Shown here one piece after another: positions 52,324 to 63,795 of a stretch of DNA of 64,000 nucleotides. Where the stretch lies: positions 186,001-250,000 of the forward strand of contig NZ_FZOW01000007.1 of the NCBI RefSeq assembly GCF_900188125.1, in the 5' to 3' direction. The stretch is from Rhodococcoides kyotonense (lineage in GTDB: Bacteria > Actinomycetota > Actinomycetes > Mycobacteriales > Mycobacteriaceae). Each line of letters opens with the position of its first letter. Position 1 is the first letter of the stretch. Below the pieces are notes generated by a model, which saw nothing but the letters and a program-made list of their open reading frames with translations, made no database searches and had not been told where the DNA came from. Made by a program: the position numbers and the translations under genes.

Positions 52324-54591
52324 ATGACCACGGCCGAAGTACTGGACACGATCGTCGTTCGAGGCGCTCGTGAGAACAATCTTCACGACGTCGATCTCGA
52401 CCTGCCCAAGCGTCAGCTCATCGTGTTCGCCGGAGTCTCGGGCTCCGGCAAGTCCTCGCTCGTGTTCGACACGATCGCGGCCGAGGCGCAGCGCCAGATC
52501 AACTCGACGTTCACCGCCTTCGCTCAAACGTTCCTGCCGTCGTACGGCCGCCCCGACGCAGATCTGATCGCCAACCTGTCCGCGGTGATCATCGTCGACC
52601 AGAAGCGGTTGTTCGGCGGCCCTCGATCGACCGTCGGCACCATCACCGACATCGGCGACTGGCTGCGCATGCTGTGGTCGCGTGGAGTGACCCCGTCCAT
52701 CGGATACGCCAACGCCTTCTCGTTCAACGATCCGGCCGGCATGTGCCTCGAATGCGAGGGGCTCGGCGAGGCCAAGATCATCGACATGGAACAGCTGGTC
52801 GACGAGTCGAAGTCGTTGCGCGAGGGCCCCTTCAAGCATCCGGACTTCGAGCCGGGCAAGTGGCCGTACCGTGTCTTCGCGGATTCCGGTTTCTTCGATC
52901 TCGACGTGCCCGTCGAGCAGTACTCCGCACGCGAGCGACACCTGTTCTTCGACGCCAAACCCGGCGAGGTGACGGTGACGAATCCCGACGCCGTCATGAA
53001 GAGCTACGAGGGCATCATCTCCCGCTTCCGGCGCAGTTACCTGTCGAAGGATGCCGACGCGCTGAAGGGCAAGGCGAAGGCCGCGTTCGATCGCATCGTG
53101 ACCAGGGGAACATGCGAATCCTGCAGCGGGACAAGGTACAACGACACGATCCGCGGTGCGACCCTCGAGGGACTCTCGCTGCCCGACGCCTTCGCCATGC
53201 AGGTCTCCGACCTCGCCGAGCGTATCGACGGCTGGAAGCTCAAGGGGCTGGACAGTTTTCGGGCGGAGATCGTTCTGCAGCTACGACGGCTGGTGGACCT
53301 CGGACTCGGCTACCTGAGTCTCGACCGTGCGACGTCGTCGCTGTCCGGTGGTGAATCGCAGCGCATCAAGATGGTTCGCCACCTCGGGTCGACTCTGAAC
53401 GACATGCTGTACGTGTTCGACGAGCCGACGACGGGTCTGCACCCACGCGACGTGCACCGTCTGAACGACATGCTGCTTGCGTTGCGCGACAAGGGAAATA
53501 CCGTCCTGGTCGTCGAACACGATCCCGAGGTCATGGCCATCGCCGATCGCATCGTCGAAATCGGCCCTGGCGCAGGTAAAGCCGGAGGCACCGTTGTATT
53601 CGAGGGAACGTACGACGAGCTGCTGTCGGCCGACACCAGGACAGGTACGGCCCTCAGGCGCGACGGTGCCGAACCGCGCAGCCCGCGTATTCCGACAGAA
53701 TTTCTGCAGATCGTAGGCGCGAACACGCACAACCTTCGCAACGTGAGCGCCGACATTCCGCTCGGTGTCCTGACGGCAGTGACCGGCGTTGCGGGGTCGG
53801 GTAAGTCCAGTCTGATCCACGGTCATCTGCGGTCGGTCGCGCCCGACGCCGTCATCATCGACCAAGCGCCCATTCGTGGTTCGCGCCGCTCCTCCCCCGC
53901 GACGTACACCGGACTGCTCGACCCGATCCGGGCCTACTTCGCGAAGAAGACGGGACAACCCGCCTCGCTGTTCTCTCCGAACTCCGACGGTGCGTGCCCG
54001 GACTGCCAGGGCAGCGGCATCATCTTCACCGACCTCGGGTTCACCGATCCCGTCACGAGCATGTGCGAAACGTGTCAGGGCAGGCGTTTTCGATCCGGCG
54101 CCATCAGGCACACGGTCGACGGCATCAGCATCGCCGACATCTTCGAGATGTCCGTCGAGGATGCTCAGGACTTCTTCGAGGTCAAGAAGATTCGCGACAT
54201 CCTGCACCGGTGCTCCGACGTCGGACTCGGGTATTTGTCTCTCGGACAGAACCTTTCGTCGCTGTCCGGCGGCGAACGCCAGCGGTTGAAGCTTGCAACC
54301 GAGTTGGTCGGGTCGTCGCCCATTCTCGTTCTGGACGAACCGACGACCGGTCTGCATCCTTCCGATGTGTCCAAGTTGATCGACCTGCTGTCCGGGATGG
54401 TCGACGAGGGTCGCAGTGTGATCGTCATCGAGCACAACCTCGACGTCGTCGCTGCAGCGGACTGGGTCATCGACCTCGGCCCGGACGGCGGACACAACGG
54501 AGGCGAGGTCGTCTTCACCGGCACGGTGGAGGACCTGGTGAAATCCGATACCCACACGGGCGTCTATTTGGCGAAGAGTCTGGGCCGTTAG
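52324..54591 (+). CDS. UvrA-like excinuclease paralogue without the UvrB-binding insert
   Basis: A 755-residue double-ABC protein like UvrA, but about 200 residues shorter than housekeeping UvrA (about 950). Walker A motifs VSGSGKSS (about 38-45) and VAGSGKSS (about 489-496), two LSGGE signatures (about 337 and 652), and CxxC zinc modules (CLECEGLG, CESCSGTR, CPDCQGSG, CETCQGRR) are present. The region matching UvrB binding is absent or reduced. Short paralogues of this type include DrrC-like proteins of drug-producing actinomycetes and class III UvrA; a role in resistance to a DNA-binding compound is possible. ATG follows GAGGTGACTGCCCCAG. Confidence 0.9.
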   Translation: MTTAEVLDTIVVRGARENNLHDVDLDLPKRQLIVFAGVSGSGKSSLVFDTIAAEAQRQINSTFTAFAQTFLPSYGRPDADLIANLSAVIIVDQKRLFGGPRSTVGTITDIGDWLRMLWSRGVTPSIGYANAFSFNDPAGMCLECEGLGEAKIIDMEQLVDESKSLREGPFKHPDFEPGKWPYRVFADSGFFDLDVPVEQYSARERHLFFDAKPGEVTVTNPDAVMKSYEGIISRFRRSYLSKDADALKGKAKAAFDRIVTRGTCESCSGTRYNDTIRGATLEGLSLPDAFAMQVSDLAERIDGWKLKGLDSFRAEIVLQLRRLVDLGLGYLSLDRATSSLSGGESQRIKMVRHLGSTLNDMLYVFDEPTTGLHPRDVHRLNDMLLALRDKGNTVLVVEHDPEVMAIADRIVEIGPGAGKAGGTVVFEGTYDELLSADTRTGTALRRDGAEPRSPRIPTEFLQIVGANTHNLRNVSADIPLGVLTAVTGVAGSGKSSLIHGHLRSVAPDAVIIDQAPIRGSRRSSPATYTGLLDPIRAYFAKKTGQPASLFSPNSDGACPDCQGSGIIFTDLGFTDPVTSMCETCQGRRFRSGAIRHTVDGISIADIFEMSVEDAQDFFEVKKIRDILHRCSDVGLGYLSLGQNLSSLSGGERQRLKLATELVGSSPILVLDEPTTGLHPSDVSKLIDLLSGMVDEGRSVIVIEHNLDVVAAADWVIDLGPDGGHNGGEVVFTGTVEDLVKSDTHTGVYLAKSLGR

Positions 54592-54594
54592 CTT

Positions 54595-54608
54595 ACTTAC
54601 GGGTAAGT
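54595..54608. promoter_or_regulatory. Palindromic ACTTAC-GG-GTAAGT box
   Basis: A perfect 6-2-6 palindrome (54595-54600 and 54603-54608) sits between the UvrA-like stop (54591) and the next ATG (54618), in operator position for the downstream gene. No second copy was noticed elsewhere. Confidence 0.35.
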
Positions 54609-54617
54609 TCGAGCAGC

Positions 54618-55481
54618 ATGAGTCCTACTGCGATCGCACGCGCCGCCTACACGACGTTCGAACCGTTCCACATCACCGCCTATTTCAATCCGCAACTGAA
54701 GGCAGCGGGAGACGACCTGGGGCTCGACGGCCACGCGTGGTACGTCGGCGCCCGGGCCGCACCTCTGGGCGAGACCGCTGCGAGCGTCGTCGCGGCGACG
54801 TTCTACAACTTCAACCCAGCGCTCATCGAACGCGTCTGGCCGTTGGCCGTCGATGCGGGGTTGGAGAAGATCTCGGAGCGACGCTGGACCATGCTCGACT
54901 CGGTCCTCGGCGACGCGCTCGGACCGTTGGCGACGGATCCCGCACTGGTGGAGGTCGCTGAAAGGTTGCGAGACATCGGCGACAGCGCAGTGTTCGCGGG
55001 CCGTCCTCTGGCTTCGGCCTGGCAGTCGGTGGCGGCCCCCGATTCGCCTCAGCTCGCACTCTGGCACGCGATCGCCGTCATCAGAGAGTGGCGCGGAGAC
55101 GGCCACATCGCGGCATTGGTCGACGCGCAACTGGATCCGACGGAAGCCGTCGTCTTCCACGAAGCGCAGCATCCCGACCCGAAGGCTCGACGGGTGCTCG
55201 GCAAGCGCATCACTCAGCTGACCCGGCAGTGGTCGGACGAAGAATGGGACGCTGCGGCCGATCGACTCGCCGGACGTGGGTTGGTGACGCGGGCCGAGAA
55301 GGGCGAAGCGCTGACCGAGGCAGGCGTGGATCTCGACACGCACATCGAGGCCAGGACCGATGCACTCGCGTCGTCCATCTGGGATGGCGTGTCCAACGCC
55401 GAGGAGTTGGTCATCAGCGTCCGGCCCTACGTCAAGGCAGTCATCGACGCGGGAATTCTGCCGGGAACGAAGAGGAAGTGA
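54618..55481 (+). CDS. SCO6745-family helical protein
   Basis: A 287-residue, mainly helical protein whose N-terminus (A-x-A-A-Y-x-x-F-E-P-F-H-x-x-x-Y-F-x-P) and central F-Y-x-F-x-P matching VAATFYNFNPALIERVW identify the actinobacterial SCO6745 family, which has no known biochemical function. It has an LWHAIAVIREWRGDGH block (about 154-169) with paired His residues that could bind metal or haem. A winged-helix-like C-terminus (about 200-260) is likely. It starts at ATG 54618, 27 bp after the UvrA-like gene, with a palindrome in between. Confidence 0.8.
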   Translation: MSPTAIARAAYTTFEPFHITAYFNPQLKAAGDDLGLDGHAWYVGARAAPLGETAASVVAATFYNFNPALIERVWPLAVDAGLEKISERRWTMLDSVLGDALGPLATDPALVEVAERLRDIGDSAVFAGRPLASAWQSVAAPDSPQLALWHAIAVIREWRGDGHIAALVDAQLDPTEAVVFHEAQHPDPKARRVLGKRITQLTRQWSDEEWDAAADRLAGRGLVTRAEKGEALTEAGVDLDTHIEARTDALASSIWDGVSNAEELVISVRPYVKAVIDAGILPGTKRK

Positions 55482-55544
55482 CGGGACAGATGTCCCAGTT
55501 GCCCTGAATCCACAAGGTTGTCTGATGGTGCGGGCGCCGTTCAC

Positions 55545-56738
55545 CTAGCGTCGGTACGCCTCCTGGACGATGTGCTCAGCGATGGCGAGCGACGACGTCG
55601 CGCCTGGTGACGGCGCGTTGCGCACGTGCACGATGCGCGCACTGCCGGCGATGACGAAATCGTCCTCGAGGCTGCCGTCGCGGTTCATCGCCTGCGCACG
55701 GATGCCGCGAGGGCCGCGTCGAACATCCTCGATCGAAATGTCGGGGACGTACTGTCGCGCCTGTTCCACGAAAACCTTTGTGCTGAGCGCAGTTTTCGTC
55801 TCTCGCACCGCCGCCGGGATGTTTCGCGCGGCGAATCGCCAGAAACCAGGGAATCCGATGGCGTCGACAGTGTCCTTGAACGATGGGGTTCCGCGGTCGT
55901 AGGATTCACGGCCGAGGGAAAGAAAAGCGTTGGGCCCCAACGTCACCTCGCCGCTGATCGTCTTGCTGACGTGGACGCCGAGGAACGGATACTTCGGGTC
56001 GGGCACGGGGTAGATCAAACCGTTCACCAAGCGCGACTTCTCGGGTGACAGCAGAAAGTAGTCGCCGAAGAACGGAACGATCTTCGGGTACGCGGACTCG
56101 CCTGACTTCTCGGCGAGCCTATCCGACTGCAAGCCAGCGCACGCGATGACTCTGTCGAATTCGTCAGTGTCACTGCCGGTTCGGACGATGACGCTTCTCG
56201 GCCGCTCGGTCACACCGGTGACTGCCGTGCCCAGTCGGATGACACCGCCATCGTCGGTGATGTCGTCGGCGAGTGCACGTGTCATGGCCGGATAGTCGAC
56301 GATGGCGGTCTCCGGAGAATAGAGCGCTCTCGACCCGCGGGCGTGAGGCTCGATCTCGCGGATCTCGTCGGCGCCGATGATCCTGACGCCGGGAACGCCG
56401 TTGGCGGTTGCTCGCTGATGAATACTGTCGAGGCGCCGCGCCTCGTCGTCGCTGTGCGCGACGACGATCTTCCCGCACTTCTCGAACGCGACCCCCTTCT
56501 CGGCGACGAACTTCTCCAGCAGCCCGACGCCGCGTCGGCACAGAGTCGCCTTCAGACTGCCGGGTTCGTAGTACAAGCCGGCGTGCACGACGCCGCTGTT
56601 GTGGCCGGTCTGGTGAGCGCCGACGGACGACTCCTTCTCGAACACCGTGACCTCGACGTCACGGAACCTCATCAGTTCGCGGGCTACCGCCAGCCCGATG
56701 ATTCCGCCCCCGACCACTGCGACTCTGCTTCTCGCCAC
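55545..56738 (-). CDS. lhgO: L-2-hydroxyglutarate oxidase (LhgO)-like FAD enzyme
   Basis: A 397-residue FAD-dependent oxidase of the DAO family matching LhgO, which oxidises L-2-hydroxyglutarate to 2-oxoglutarate. FAD motif VVGGGIIGLAVAREL at residues 8-22, GHNSGVVHAGLYYEPGSLKA (about 46-65), and FFGDYFLLSPE (about 218) are the family hallmarks. GTG 56738 has GGGAGG seven bases upstream, preferred over ATG 56765 and GTG 56771 in the same frame. It is divergent from the ClpC-like gene across 149 bp containing the HAIR box. Confidence 0.9.
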   Translation of the reverse strand: MARSRVAVVGGGIIGLAVARELMRFRDVEVTVFEKESSVGAHQTGHNSGVVHAGLYYEPGSLKATLCRRGVGLLEKFVAEKGVAFEKCGKIVVAHSDDEARRLDSIHQRATANGVPGVRIIGADEIREIEPHARGSRALYSPETAIVDYPAMTRALADDITDDGGVIRLGTAVTGVTERPRSVIVRTGSDTDEFDRVIACAGLQSDRLAEKSGESAYPKIVPFFGDYFLLSPEKSRLVNGLIYPVPDPKYPFLGVHVSKTISGEVTLGPNAFLSLGRESYDRGTPSFKDTVDAIGFPGFWRFAARNIPAAVRETKTALSTKVFVEQARQYVPDISIEDVRRGPRGIRAQAMNRDGSLEDDFVIAGSARIVHVRNAPSPGATSSLAIAEHIVQEAYRR

Positions 56739-56846
56739 GACCCCGCCTCCCGTTGATCGCGTCATTTTCACACGGACGGCCCCACCTCGTGGGGCCCGGG
56801 GAAAAAGTTTCTGTCGGCGGGAATTGATACGGTGTCGAGCACGTTA

Positions 56847-56867
56847 GTTGAGTCTAGAACGCTCAAG
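56847..56867. promoter_or_regulatory. HAIR box (HspR binding site)
   Basis: GTTGAGT (56847-56853), seven bases, GCTCAAG (56861-56867): 12 of 14 bases match the HAIR consensus CTTGAGT-N7-ACTCAAG. It ends 20 bp before the ClpC-like ATG, overlapping or just after the expected promoter, the right place for repression by HspR. Confidence 0.75.
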
Positions 56868-56887
56868 CTTCACGTAGGAGGAAACGA

Positions 56888-59281
<2,394 letters not shown>

Positions 59282-59289
59282 TACGAAGC

Positions 59290-59321
59290 AAAGCCGCCCT
59301 GTATTGCTGCAGGGCGGCTTT
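59290..59321 (+). terminator. Terminator after the ClpC-like gene
   Basis: A 12-bp perfect stem (59290-59301 with 59310-59321; core GCCGCCCTG) and 8-base loop begin 9 bp after the stop, and the downstream arm ends in TTT. Confidence 0.8.
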
Positions 59322-59337
59322 GTCGCATACTGAGGCA

Positions 59338-59625
59338 ATGATCCTGGAACATGCGCTGCTGCACGTAATACCCGCGCAGACCGATGAATTCGAAGCGATC
59401 TTCGCACAGGCGAAGTCGATCATCTCGTCGATGCCTGGGTTCCGGAGCGTCCGACTGTCGCGTGGAATCGAACAGCCGAGCGTCTATCTACTCCTGGTCG
59501 AATGGGACACACTCGAGGACCACACCGAAAGATTCCGAGGGTCGGCGGAGTACCAGCAGTGGAAGGCGCTGCTACATCACTTCTACGCCCCGTTTCCGGT
59601 CGTAGAACATTTCGAACCCGTGTGA
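59338..59625 (+). CDS. Antibiotic biosynthesis monooxygenase (ABM)-fold protein
   Basis: A 95-residue dimeric a+b barrel protein of the ABM type: opening M-I-L-E-H-A-L-L-H-V, then F-x-x-I-F-A-Q-A-K-x-I-I-x-S-M-P-G-F-R-S-V-x-L-S-R, W-D-T-L-E-D-H-T-E-R-F-R-x-S and FEPV at the end. Members act as haem-degrading or quinone monooxygenases or are of unknown function. ATG 59338 has no good ribosome site; CATACT seven bases upstream resembles a -10 element, so a leaderless mRNA is possible. Confidence 0.8.
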   Translation: MILEHALLHVIPAQTDEFEAIFAQAKSIISSMPGFRSVRLSRGIEQPSVYLLLVEWDTLEDHTERFRGSAEYQQWKALLHHFYAPFPVVEHFEPV

Positions 59626-59646
59626 TGACTGAACACCGGGCAACTC

Positions 59647-59714
59647 CGTTTGCCGACGGATTATTCGTTTGCGCACCAGGACCGGTGAGCAAACGAATAA
59701 CCCGTCGGCAAACG
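59647..59714. repeat. Long inverted repeat with 26-bp arms
   Basis: Arms 59647-59672 and 59689-59714 are complementary at 25 of 26 positions around a 16-base loop. It lies between two same-strand genes, after the ABM gene (ends 59625) and 51 bp before GTG 59766. Terminator for the first gene, or control element for the second. Sequence unrelated to the other palindromes. Confidence 0.7.
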
Positions 59715-59765
59715 CAGCTCACGCTATCTTCGACTACGCCCCCCTCAGCGTCGAAGGAGACCACC

Positions 59766-60623
59766 GTGGCAGATACGTCGTCGTACATCTCGAAGCAGGA
59801 CCAGCTGGAGATCAGCACCCACACCTGGCCCGCGCCGAATGCACGGGGTGTCGTCCAGATCGCGCACGGTCTCGCCGAGCACGGCAGTCGGTACGCGCGG
59901 TTCGCGTCGGCGCTGAACGACGCGGGGTTCCACGTCGTCGCGTCCGATCACCGTGGACACGGGTCGACGATCACCGACTCACCGGGAGACCTCGGCGAGA
60001 TCGGTTTCCCAGCTTTGTGGGCCGATATCGAACAGCTCGGCGAGGCCCTGTTAAACGACTACCCGGACCTCCCCCTGTTCCTGTTCGCACATTCGATGGG
60101 ATCGTTTGCGGCGCAGCATGTTCTGGTGGAACGTTCGGACCTGTACGCAGGTGTGGTGCTGTCGGGATCGTCGGCCCTCGATGTCCTCGCCGCAGGCATG
60201 GCCGACGCCCCGGCCGGTGATTTGAGCGTCTTCAACAGCGCGTTCGAGCACCGTACCGGCTACGAGTGGCTCTCCCGCGACGAGGCCGAGGTGGACGCTT
60301 ATGTCGCCGATGCCTTGTGCGGTTTCGACCTGCCCGCAGCAACCGTGCCGGCGTTGTTCACGGAGGCCGAGAAGCTCGCGGACCCGCACAAGTTGGAGGA
60401 GATTCGCTCCGACCTGCCGCTGCTGATCGCGTCGGGATCCGATGATCCTCTCGCCGGCGGGGGCCAGCTCGTCGAACAGCTCGGTTCGCGGTACCGCGAG
60501 GCAGGACTCAGCGACGTCACCGTGAAGATCTACGACGGTGCGCGGCACGAGATCCTCAACGAGACCAACCGAGACGAGGTCACCGCGGACATCATCGGTT
60601 GGCTCGCCGATCGCTTGATCTGA
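59766..60623 (+). CDS. Alpha/beta hydrolase, monoacylglycerol-lipase-like
   Basis: A 285-residue hydrolase of the YbaC/MGL type. HGLAEHGSRYARFA (about 35-48), SDHRGHGST (about 61), nucleophile Ser in AHSMGSFAA (about 111), acid Asp in GSDDPLAG (about 226) and His in GARHEILNE (about 260) are intact. It probably hydrolyses monoglycerides or similar lipid esters. GTG 59766 follows GAAGGAGACCACC. Its 3' end overlaps the convergent P450 gene by 32 bp. Confidence 0.88.
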   Translation: MADTSSYISKQDQLEISTHTWPAPNARGVVQIAHGLAEHGSRYARFASALNDAGFHVVASDHRGHGSTITDSPGDLGEIGFPALWADIEQLGEALLNDYPDLPLFLFAHSMGSFAAQHVLVERSDLYAGVVLSGSSALDVLAAGMADAPAGDLSVFNSAFEHRTGYEWLSRDEAEVDAYVADALCGFDLPAATVPALFTEAEKLADPHKLEEIRSDLPLLIASGSDDPLAGGGQLVEQLGSRYREAGLSDVTVKIYDGARHEILNETNRDEVTADIIGWLADRLI

Positions 60624-61968
60624 GCCGGAGGTTCACTGGCTGCCCGTCCTCCGGGAAGGGCAGCGACGTGAAATTCAGCGGCGCAACATAATTCGACGCC
60701 ACGGTCCAGTCGAACTTGCGCAACAGATGATGCATGATGGTCTTGATCTCGGCTCCCGCGAAGAACATGCCGATGCACTTGTGCACACCTCCCCCGAACG
60801 GTTCCCACGCATAGCGGTGCACCTTGTCCTCGCGGCGTTCTGCGGAGAACCGCTCGGGGTCGAACGTCTCGGGATCGGGCCAGTATTGCGACATGTGGTG
60901 AGTGAAGTGTGGAGCGACCGACGCATACGTCCCCGCGGGAACGTATTTGCCCTGTACCTCGGTATCTTTCACTGCTCGACGCGCCACGACGGGCGTCGGC
61001 GATACCAACCTCAGGCACTCCTTCATCACCAGGTCGACGCAGACCAGCTCGTCCAGTTGCGTCAGTGTCGGTGCGTCGGTATCGAGCGTCAGTACTTCGG
61101 ACCGGCAACGCTCACGCCACTCCGGATGCTGCCCGAGGTACTGCATCATCGTCGACAGCGTGATCGTCGACGTGTCATGGGCAGCCATGAGCAGAAAGAT
61201 CATATGGTCGATCACTTCGTCGTCGGTGAAGCGATGACCGTCCTCGGATTCGATGTGGCACAACACCGAGAACATGTCGTCGGTTTCGGACGCTCTCCTG
61301 GCAGGCAGGTAGCGGCGGAAGAACGTGTCGAGCACTGCCCGTCCGTCGAGTCCGCGCTTCCACCTCGTCCCGGGGACGCGGTATCGGACGATCGACGTCG
61401 CAGCCTGCACACACGCGACGAAACTGGCGTTGACGACATCGATTTCGGCGTCGGAGCTTCCTTCCGCACCGCCCATGAAGATGTTCGTCGCGACGTCGAG
61501 AGTGAGTGACTTGAGCGCGGGATAGACGCGAAAATCCGACGACGTATCCCACTCGTCCAGACCTGTTGCAACCACGGGATTCAGCGCATCGACAGACCGC
61601 GCGATGCGGTCGCGGGTGAACGCTTGCTGCATGATCCGACGGTGACGTAGGTGCTCGGCGTCGTCCAACAGCATGAGACCGCCGTGGAAGAACGGCCCGA
61701 TCAGCAACGACCATCCGTCACCGTTCGCGAAAGCCTTGTCCTTGTTCTGCAACACCTCCTGGCACGCGTCGGGACCGAGCACCGTGATCCACCGCTGACC
61801 GGCCACCGTCATCCACGACACGTCGCCGTACTTCTCCCACCGGCGACGGAACAAATCCAGCGGATCACGCATGTACTCGAGCGAATGCCCGACGAGCGGC
61901 AGTCCTCCGTCGCCGTACACGCCATCGAGATGCGAATTCGCAGGTGGAGCGGCCAGTACCCGTGCCAT
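60592..61968 (-). CDS. Cytochrome P450 (class E/microsomal-like)
   Basis: A 458-residue P450 with PLVGHSLEY near 29, I-helix LMAAHDTSTI (about 251), KECLRL for E-x-x-R (about 305), and haem loop PFGGGVHKCIGMFFA with Cys398. Length and loop are of the longer, eukaryote-like P450s (CYP51/CYP120-style) that act on sterols, carotenoids or lipids. ATG 61968 has AGGAGGG upstream. Divergent TetR with a shared operator suggests inducible control. Confidence 0.9.
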   Translation of the reverse strand: MARVLAAPPANSHLDGVYGDGGLPLVGHSLEYMRDPLDLFRRRWEKYGDVSWMTVAGQRWITVLGPDACQEVLQNKDKAFANGDGWSLLIGPFFHGGLMLLDDAEHLRHRRIMQQAFTRDRIARSVDALNPVVATGLDEWDTSSDFRVYPALKSLTLDVATNIFMGGAEGSSDAEIDVVNASFVACVQAATSIVRYRVPGTRWKRGLDGRAVLDTFFRRYLPARRASETDDMFSVLCHIESEDGHRFTDDEVIDHMIFLLMAAHDTSTITLSTMMQYLGQHPEWRERCRSEVLTLDTDAPTLTQLDELVCVDLVMKECLRLVSPTPVVARRAVKDTEVQGKYVPAGTYASVAPHFTHHMSQYWPDPETFDPERFSAERREDKVHRYAWEPFGGGVHKCIGMFFAGAEIKTIMHHLLRKFDWTVASNYVAPLNFTSLPFPEDGQPVNLRLRSSDRRANR

Positions 61969-61983
61969 CGGAACCCTCCTCAA

Positions 61984-62053
61984 ATCTGACAGGGCATCAT
62001 GTCAGATAACTGTAGTCTGCGTCACACCGAAGGTTTCTGTCAATATCTAGACA
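61984..62053. promoter_or_regulatory. Two TGTCA-based inverted repeats between P450 and TetR
   Basis: ATCTGACA (61984-61991) and TGTCAGAT (62000-62007) form perfect 8-bp arms with 8 bp between them. A second, shorter TGTC-N8-GACA repeat (62038-62041 and 62050-62053) touches the TetR start codon. Both are likely operators for the TetR, one over each promoter. Confidence 0.6.
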
Positions 62054-62670
62054 TGACCCCCACCACCCGTCGATACGCAGGTATGAGCGCCGACGACCGT
62101 GCAGCCGATCGGAGATCGCGGTTGCTCGAAGCAGCGCTGGAGGTGTTCGCCTCAGCGGGGGCAAGTGGTGCGACGATGACGTCGATCTGCGCACGAGCCA
62201 ATCTCACCGAGCGGTACTTCTACGAAAGCTTCAGCAGCAGAGACGAATTGCTGCGGCACATCGTCGACTCCGTGTCCGACGACATCAGGAATGCTGCCCT
62301 CGAGGCACTGCGTTCACCCGCCGATACCGTCGAAAGCCGGGTTCGCGCAGCGATCACCGCCTTCGTCACGGTGCTCACGGACGACCCCCGAAAAGGTCGC
62401 GTCGCGATGATCGAATCCCTGGCGGTCGACTCGCTGCGGCGACACCGTCGAGAATCGCTGCGTCAATTCGCGCGACTCGTGGCAGATCAGGCACACGAAC
62501 TGTACGGCGACGACGCATGGCCCGAGCCTCAGGCCGAGATCAACGGCCTGCTGTTCACCGGAGGCCTCGCCGAGCTGGTCGTCGCATGGCTGAACGACGA
62601 GCTCGATGTGACTCCCCGGCAGATCATCGAGTCCGCAACCCACCAGTTCATCTCGACGGCACATCGCTGA
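62053..62670 (+). CDS. TetR-family regulator of the adjacent P450
   Basis: A 205-residue TetR repressor. Helix-turn-helix at about residues 20-65 ([40 protein letters not shown]). I use ATG 62053 because the conserved domain starts soon after and the operator overlaps it; the frame is open to 61999. It is divergent from the P450 and probably represses both. Confidence 0.85.
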   Translation: MTPTTRRYAGMSADDRAADRRSRLLEAALEVFASAGASGATMTSICARANLTERYFYESFSSRDELLRHIVDSVSDDIRNAALEALRSPADTVESRVRAAITAFVTVLTDDPRKGRVAMIESLAVDSLRRHRRESLRQFARLVADQAHELYGDDAWPEPQAEINGLLFTGGLAELVVAWLNDELDVTPRQIIESATHQFISTAHR

Positions 62671-62690
62671 CGCCAGCTACTGTGGACGAA

Positions 62691-63065
62691 GTGGCCCATG
62701 CACCCGACAAGACCTGCGCTTCCTGCGGCCGACGCATCGAGTGGCGCAAGAAGTGGGAGCGGAACTGGGATGACATCAGATACTGCAGCGACGCGTGCAG
62801 GCGCCGCAAGGTGAGTGCGTCGGATCGCGCTTTGGAGAACAAAATTCGCGAGCTGCTCGACGCCCGATCACGCGATGCGACCATCTGCCCGTCGGACGTC
62901 GCGCGGGCGATGTCCGACGACAACTGGCGCGAACTGATGGAGCCCGTACGTAAAGCGGCCCGCCGCATGGTCGACGCGGGCGAAGTCGAGATCACTCAGA
63001 AGGGTTCGGTGGTCGATCCGTCGACTGCCAAGGGTCCCATCAGGATTCGCTGGACACGCTCATAG
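62691..63065 (+). CDS. DUF2256/DUF3253 zinc-binding protein
   Basis: A 124-residue protein with two uncharacterised domains fused: residues 5-42 a DUF2256-like zinc module ([15 protein letters not shown]-x-[11 protein letters not shown]) and 45-120 DUF3253 (winged-helix-like: [26 protein letters not shown]). GTG 62691 or 62682 are both possible. Function unknown. It follows TetR and overlaps the convergent TetR by 6 bp. Confidence 0.75.
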   Translation: MAHAPDKTCASCGRRIEWRKKWERNWDDIRYCSDACRRRKVSASDRALENKIRELLDARSRDATICPSDVARAMSDDNWRELMEPVRKAARRMVDAGEVEITQKGSVVDPSTAKGPIRIRWTRS

Positions 63066-63668
63066 CCGAGGGAACGGCGGCGGATTCGACACCAACTGCT
63101 GCGTCACCGTTTTCAAATCCTCGACGGCCCGGGCAGCTGCAGCATCGCTGTCGCCTATGTCGCTCAATGTCCCTTTCTCGCCGACCAGTTCGAGCACCAT
63201 CGACGCCATTCGGGCCGCTGCCCTGCAATAGAGATCGTCCGGCGATCTCCCGAGCCGTTCGGCAATCGCCTCTCCGAGGAGCCGACGCTCGGCGACGTAC
63301 TGCTCCAGGAGACGCGTCTGCAACGACGGAGTCGTCAGCATCACCTTCTCGATCTGCGCAATACGATCGGTGCCGGCACGCGGCGCGACGAGCAATGCCC
63401 GAACAGCGTGCCCCAAGGCCAGGTCCAGCGGCTCGTCCGCAGGACGTGCGCGCAACTCTTCGGCCATCTGCCCGTTGAACTCCAGCGGGCCGATGACGAG
63501 AAGGTCTTTGCTCGGGTAGTAGCGGTACAACGTGGTGGTGCCGACCTCTGCCTTCGCAGCGATGTCTTCCATGGTCGTCTTCTCGTAACCGCGGTCGAGA
63601 AACAACGAGAACGCCGCGTCGAGAATCAGCTCACGCGTCTGAGCAGCATGCACCTCACGTAACCCCAT
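63060..63668 (-). CDS. TetR-family regulator of the MMPL exporter
   Basis: A 202-residue TetR repressor. Helix-turn-helix (residues 12-55; [40 protein letters not shown]) is textbook. The C-terminal part is TetR_C-like. It is divergent from the MMPL gene across 127 bp with two identical-type palindromic operators, so it almost certainly represses the exporter and itself. Confidence 0.92.
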   Translation of the reverse strand: MGLREVHAAQTRELILDAAFSLFLDRGYEKTTMEDIAAKAEVGTTTLYRYYPSKDLLVIGPLEFNGQMAEELRARPADEPLDLALGHAVRALLVAPRAGTDRIAQIEKVMLTTPSLQTRLLEQYVAERRLLGEAIAERLGRSPDDLYCRAAARMASMVLELVGEKGTLSDIGDSDAAAARAVEDLKTVTQQLVSNPPPFPRL

Positions 63669-63695
63669 GCCAGCAATGTAGCAGCCGCCTCCTTA

Positions 63696-63741
63696 ACGGT
63701 AGTGACTACCGTCACGGATCCGAAACTGGTAGTAACTACCA
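63696..63741. promoter_or_regulatory. Two TetR operators, GGTAGTNACTACC
   Basis: ACGGTAGT-G-ACTACCGT (63696-63712) and TGGTAGT-A-ACTACCA (63727-63741) share the core GGTAGTNACTACC. Their centres are exactly 30 bp apart (63704 and 63734), about three helical turns, so two dimers would bind one face of the DNA between the TetR and MMPL genes. Confidence 0.85.
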
Positions 63742-63795
63742 AGTAGGTTTACTCTTCACTATCAGGTCATACTTCCGCGACGAAAGGCTTCACCG

